From Dehalococcoidia bacterium (GTDB taxonomy: Bacteria > Chloroflexota > Dehalococcoidia > GIF9 > AB-539-J10): 8,274 nucleotides of DNA. Below the pieces are notes generated by a model. That model was not told where the DNA came from and did no database searches. It worked only from the letters and a program-made list of their open reading frames with translations. Below, in pieces: positions 5,651 to 8,274 of the stretch. Position 1 is the first letter of the stretch. Each line of letters begins with the position of its first letter. Made by a program: the position numbers and the translations under genes. Location of the stretch: positions 1-8,274 of the forward strand of contig JAUVYD010000052.1 in NCBI GenBank assembly GCA_030603265.1, in the 5' to 3' direction.

Positions 5651-7414
5651 ATGCCATACGACGCCACTAAGATGCAGGACTGGGAGATTGCCGAGGCCGC
5701 AGAGGCCAACCTCCCGACGCCTGACCAGTGGAGAGAACGACTGGGGCTCAAGAAGGACGAGGTGATTCCCTACGGGCGCCTGTGCAAGCTCGACTTCATG
5801 AAGATAATCGAGCGCCTCAAGACGAAACCAGACGGCAAGTACGTGGAAATCACCGCCATCACGCCAACCCCTCTCGGCGAAGGCAAGAGCACCACGTCCC
5901 TGGGACTGATTGAGGGTCTCGGCAAGCGAGGCAAGAACGCAGGCGGCTGTCTGCGACAACCATCGGGCGGCCCTACGATGAACATCAAGGGCACTGCCGC
6001 TGGAGGTGGGAACGCCCTGCTGATTCCTATGACGGAGTTCTCGATGGGGCTCACGGGCGACATCAACGACATCATGAACGCCCATAACCTCGCGATGGTC
6101 GCACTGACAGCCCGAATGCAGCACGAGCGCAACTACGATGACGAGCAGCTACTCACGAGAACAGGCATGCGCAGGCTTGACGTGGACCCGACCCGGGTGG
6201 AGATGGGCTGGGTCGTAGACTTCTGCGCGCAGAGCCTCCGCAACATCGTCATCGGCCTGGGCGGACGCATGGACGGCTACACAATGCAGTCCAAGTTCAA
6301 CATCGCGGTCGGCTCTGAACTCATGGCAATACTCTCAATCGCAACTGATCTGGCCGACCTGAGGGAGCGGATGAACCACATCACTGTCGCCTACGACAGG
6401 AAGGGCGACCCGGTCACGACCGGCGACCTCGAGGTTGCCGGAGCCATGACGGCCTGGATGAGAAACACCATCAACCCGACCCTCTGCTCCACGGTTGAGT
6501 ACCAGCCCTGCATGGTCCACGCCGGCCCGTTCGCGAACATCGCAGTCGGCCAGTCCTCCATCATCGGCGACAGGATAGGCCTCAAGCTGTTCGACTACCA
6601 CGTCACGGAGAGCGGCTTTGCCGCCGACATAGGCTTCGAGAAGTTCTGGAACGTGAAGTGTCGCTACAGCGGACTCAAGCCACACGTATCGGTCCTGACC
6701 ACGTCCGTGCGCGCACTCAAGATGCACGGCGGCGGACCGGCGGTTGTCCCCGGCAGGCCGCTGCCCGATGAGTACAGGAAGGAGAACCTCGGCCTCGTCG
6801 AGCGAGGGCTCCCCAACCTGATACACCATCTCCACACCATCAAGCTATCGGGGATTCGACCTGTCGTGTGTATCAACTGCTTTGCGACTGATACCGACGA
6901 AGAAATCAAGCTGATACGCAGGGCCGCCGAGGCTGTCGGCGTGCGCTGTGCCGCCTCGACCCACTGGGCAAACGGCGGCGAAGGTGCATTGGAGCTCGCC
7001 GATGCGGTCATCGAGGCGGCCGAGGAGGAGACACCATTCGGTTTCCTCTACATGATGGACATGAAGCTCAGGGACAGGGTCGAGAGGATAGCGCGCACTG
7101 TCTACGGTGCTACCGCCGTCACCTGGACTCCTGAAGCTGAGGCAAAGGCGAAGGCGTTCGAAGCCGACCCCAAGTACGATGACTACGCGACAATGATGGT
7201 CAAGACTCACCTCAGCCTCACGCATGACCCGACACTCAAAGGGGTGCCAAAGGGATGGGTCCTGCCCATCAAGGATGTGCTCGTCTACTCAGGCGCCAAG
7301 TTTCTGTGTCCGGTTGCGGGGACCATCAGTCTCATGCCTGGCACCAGTTCGAATCCGGCGTTCAGGCGCATTGACGTAGATACGGCGACAGGGAAGGTGC
7401 GCGGCCTGTTCTAG
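5651..7414 (+). CDS. fhs: Formate-tetrahydrofolate ligase (10-formyl-THF synthetase)
   Basis: The enzyme joins formate and tetrahydrofolate at the cost of ATP to give 10-formyl-THF, or makes ATP and formate in reverse. At 587 residues it is slightly longer than the common bacterial form of about 555. Seen in order: P-loop TPTPLGEGKSTT (71-82), RQPS (102-105) with the formyl-phosphate-site Arg102, KGTAAGGG (113-120), HAGPFANIA (290-298), SSIIGDRIGLKL (302-313), KCRYSGL (336-342), KMHGGGP (357-363), THW (437-439, pterin-stacking Trp439), KTHLSLTHDP (518-527) and C-terminal GLF. Several of these (TPLGEGKST, RQPS rather than REPS, KMHGGGP, KTHLSL) resemble the synthetase domain of eukaryotic C1-THF synthase more than clostridial Fhs. 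Odd: the strongly conserved KGGAAGGGY loop reads KGTAAGGGN. The start has AGGGAGGA 8 bases upstream. Two folD genes precede it, so this locus encodes the whole formate-to-methylene-THF segment. Confidence 0.95.
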   Translation: MPYDATKMQDWEIAEAAEANLPTPDQWRERLGLKKDEVIPYGRLCKLDFMKIIERLKTKPDGKYVEITAITPTPLGEGKSTTSLGLIEGLGKRGKNAGGCLRQPSGGPTMNIKGTAAGGGNALLIPMTEFSMGLTGDINDIMNAHNLAMVALTARMQHERNYDDEQLLTRTGMRRLDVDPTRVEMGWVVDFCAQSLRNIVIGLGGRMDGYTMQSKFNIAVGSELMAILSIATDLADLRERMNHITVAYDRKGDPVTTGDLEVAGAMTAWMRNTINPTLCSTVEYQPCMVHAGPFANIAVGQSSIIGDRIGLKLFDYHVTESGFAADIGFEKFWNVKCRYSGLKPHVSVLTTSVRALKMHGGGPAVVPGRPLPDEYRKENLGLVERGLPNLIHHLHTIKLSGIRPVVCINCFATDTDEEIKLIRRAAEAVGVRCAASTHWANGGEGALELADAVIEAAEEETPFGFLYMMDMKLRDRVERIARTVYGATAVTWTPEAEAKAKAFEADPKYDDYATMMVKTHLSLTHDPTLKGVPKGWVLPIKDVLVYSGAKFLCPVAGTISLMPGTSSNPAFRRIDVDTATGKVRGLF

Positions 7415-7422
7415 CCTGCACC

Positions 7423-7542
7423 GACCACCTCAGACGTAAGACAGGCAAGGGATTCTTCGAGTACAGCAACCAGGAAAGGGAGACGGTAGTCGAGAAGAGA
7501 GACAAGGAGTTCCTGCAACGATTGAAGATGCTCTACTGGTGA
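7423..7542 (+). pseudogene. C-terminal remnant of a 3-hydroxyacyl-CoA dehydrogenase
   Basis: Between fhs and the next gene, an open frame ending at TGA 7540-7542 encodes DHLRRKTGKGFFEYSN followed by a charged tail that ends LKMLYW. The RKTGKGFxxY block is the hallmark near the C-terminus of 3-hydroxybutyryl/3-hydroxyacyl-CoA dehydrogenases (LGRKTGKGFYDY-type). No credible start codon or N-terminal part is present; the frame runs back into fhs, which is read in a different frame. I read it as the tail of a deleted gene, left when fhs was joined to this position. A coincidental resemblance is possible but unlikely, given the match over about ten residues. Confidence 0.55.
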
Positions 7543-7580
7543 GCTACAAGAGATGGGAAGACAGAAGGAGGACAGATAGC

Positions 7581-8274
7581 ATGAACGTTCTCATAACTGG
7601 CGGAACCGGCTTCATTGGTGCGCTCCTGGCACGCAAACTCGTGCAGAGGGGAGACAAGGTCACGGTTTTCGACGTGGCGCCGGACATGGCGAGGATGGAG
7701 GATATCGCAAGCGACATCACGGTGGTCCGGGGGAACCTTGCCTACGCATCCGAGGTTTTCAATGTCGTCCGTGACAACAACATCGAACGAATCCTGCACC
7801 TCGGCTCCATGCTCAGTGCGCCCTCCGACGCCAACCCGTGGGCGTCCTTTCAGGTCAACGTCGTAGGCACCATGAATGTGCTCGAGGCGGCGCGGCTCTT
7901 CGGCGCCTCGCGAGTCGTCTTCCCGAGCACGATTGCAACCTACGGCCTCGACACTCCCTCCACAGCGACAGACACGACCCTTCAGCGTCCGACGACGATG
8001 TATGGCTGCGGCAAGGCGTACTGCGAGAACCTCGGGCGCTTCTACCGCTCCAAGTTCGGACTGGACTTCCGTGGCGTCCGACTGCCTTCAGTCATCGGCC
8101 CCGGCGCCAAGGTCAGACACGTATCACAGTACAACGCGTGGATGATCGAATGTTCGCTCCTGGGCAAGCCTTTTGAGTGCTTCGTCACCGAGAGCACAAA
8201 GATGCCCACGCTGTATTTCAAAGATGCGGCAAACTGCATCGAGGCCATCGCAGACGCACCGCGTGAGGCCATCA
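7581..8274 (+). CDS. NAD-dependent epimerase/dehydratase-type SDR, L-threonine 3-dehydrogenase-like (3' end outside window)
   Basis: This is an extended short-chain dehydrogenase; 231 residues are present before the window ends. The Rossmann motif GGTGFIG lies at residues 7-13 and Asp31 after the second strand suggests NAD. The substrate-site Ser/Thr is in FPSTIATYG (114-122), and the catalytic pair is Y141-G-C-G-K145. The stretches ILHLGSMLSA (71-80), RPTTMYG (136-142), KFGLDFRGVRLP (158-169) and MPTLYFKDA (208-216) closely follow the pattern of SDR-type L-threonine 3-dehydrogenases (HLASLLSA, RPTTMYG, LPMMYMPDA). That activity, oxidising threonine to 2-amino-3-ketobutyrate, is the best guess; a sugar-nucleotide epimerase is less likely. 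The start has GGAGG 9 bases upstream. It may be co-transcribed with fhs or have been left beside it by the same deletion that produced the upstream remnant. Confidence 0.85.
   Translation, partial: MNVLITGGTGFIGALLARKLVQRGDKVTVFDVAPDMARMEDIASDITVVRGNLAYASEVFNVVRDNNIERILHLGSMLSAPSDANPWASFQVNVVGTMNVLEAARLFGASRVVFPSTIATYGLDTPSTATDTTLQRPTTMYGCGKAYCENLGRFYRSKFGLDFRGVRLPSVIGPGAKVRHVSQYNAWMIECSLLGKPFECFVTESTKMPTLYFKDAANCIEAIADAPREAI

Noticed and set aside
5413..5670. A small 85-codon gene between folD2 and fhs
   Set aside because: It begins inside folD2 in another frame and overlaps the fhs start, has no ribosome binding site, and contains the predicted fhs promoter.
1..8274. CRISPR array, insertion sequence, tRNA or rRNA, defence or toxin-antitoxin genes
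   Set aside because: No direct-repeat arrays, transposase motifs, tRNA-like folds or such protein families were seen in any frame; nearly all of the window is occupied by recognised metabolic genes.

Overview
The window comes from a GC-rich bacterial chromosome. It holds one complete central-carbon cluster between two partial genes. The tetrahydrofolate enzymes, acetyl-CoA synthetase and SDR dehydrogenase recall Chloroflexota (Dehalococcoidia/SAR202-like) genomes. That is an impression from sequence style; nothing in the window fixes the taxon.

Layout: (1) 1-798 (+), the C-terminal 265 residues of Mfd, the transcription-repair coupling factor, cut by the window edge. (2) 806-3436 (-), an acetate module: acsA (acetyl-CoA synthetase) followed by an acetate transporter of the SatP/YaaH family. 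The module ends at a strong GC hairpin that lies inside the 3' end of the convergent mfd gene. (3) 3437-3637, a divergent intergenic region. (4) 3638-7414 (+), a folate one-carbon module: two tandem but strongly diverged folD genes, then fhs (formate-tetrahydrofolate ligase) behind its own well-formed sigma70-type promoter. (5) 7423-7542 (+), an apparent C-terminal remnant of a 3-hydroxyacyl-CoA dehydrogenase gene. (6) 7581-8274 (+), the first 231 residues of an NAD-dependent SDR resembling L-threonine 3-dehydrogenase, cut by the window edge.

Together, the minus-strand module would import acetate and activate it to acetyl-CoA. The plus-strand module would interconvert formate, 10-formyl-, 5,10-methenyl- and 5,10-methylene-tetrahydrofolate. 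If the last gene is a threonine dehydrogenase, threonine breakdown to glycine and acetyl-CoA would feed both pools; this link is inference.

The most interesting point is the folD pair. FolD is normally one bifunctional dehydrogenase/cyclohydrolase. The first copy lacks the catalytic lysine (Ile51 in its place) but keeps the GRSxIVG nucleotide loop. The second copy keeps the lysine (Lys53) but has Asn-Val-Asp in place of Gly-Arg-Ser in that loop. This complementary loss suggests that the two activities have been divided between the two proteins, or that they work as a heteromer.
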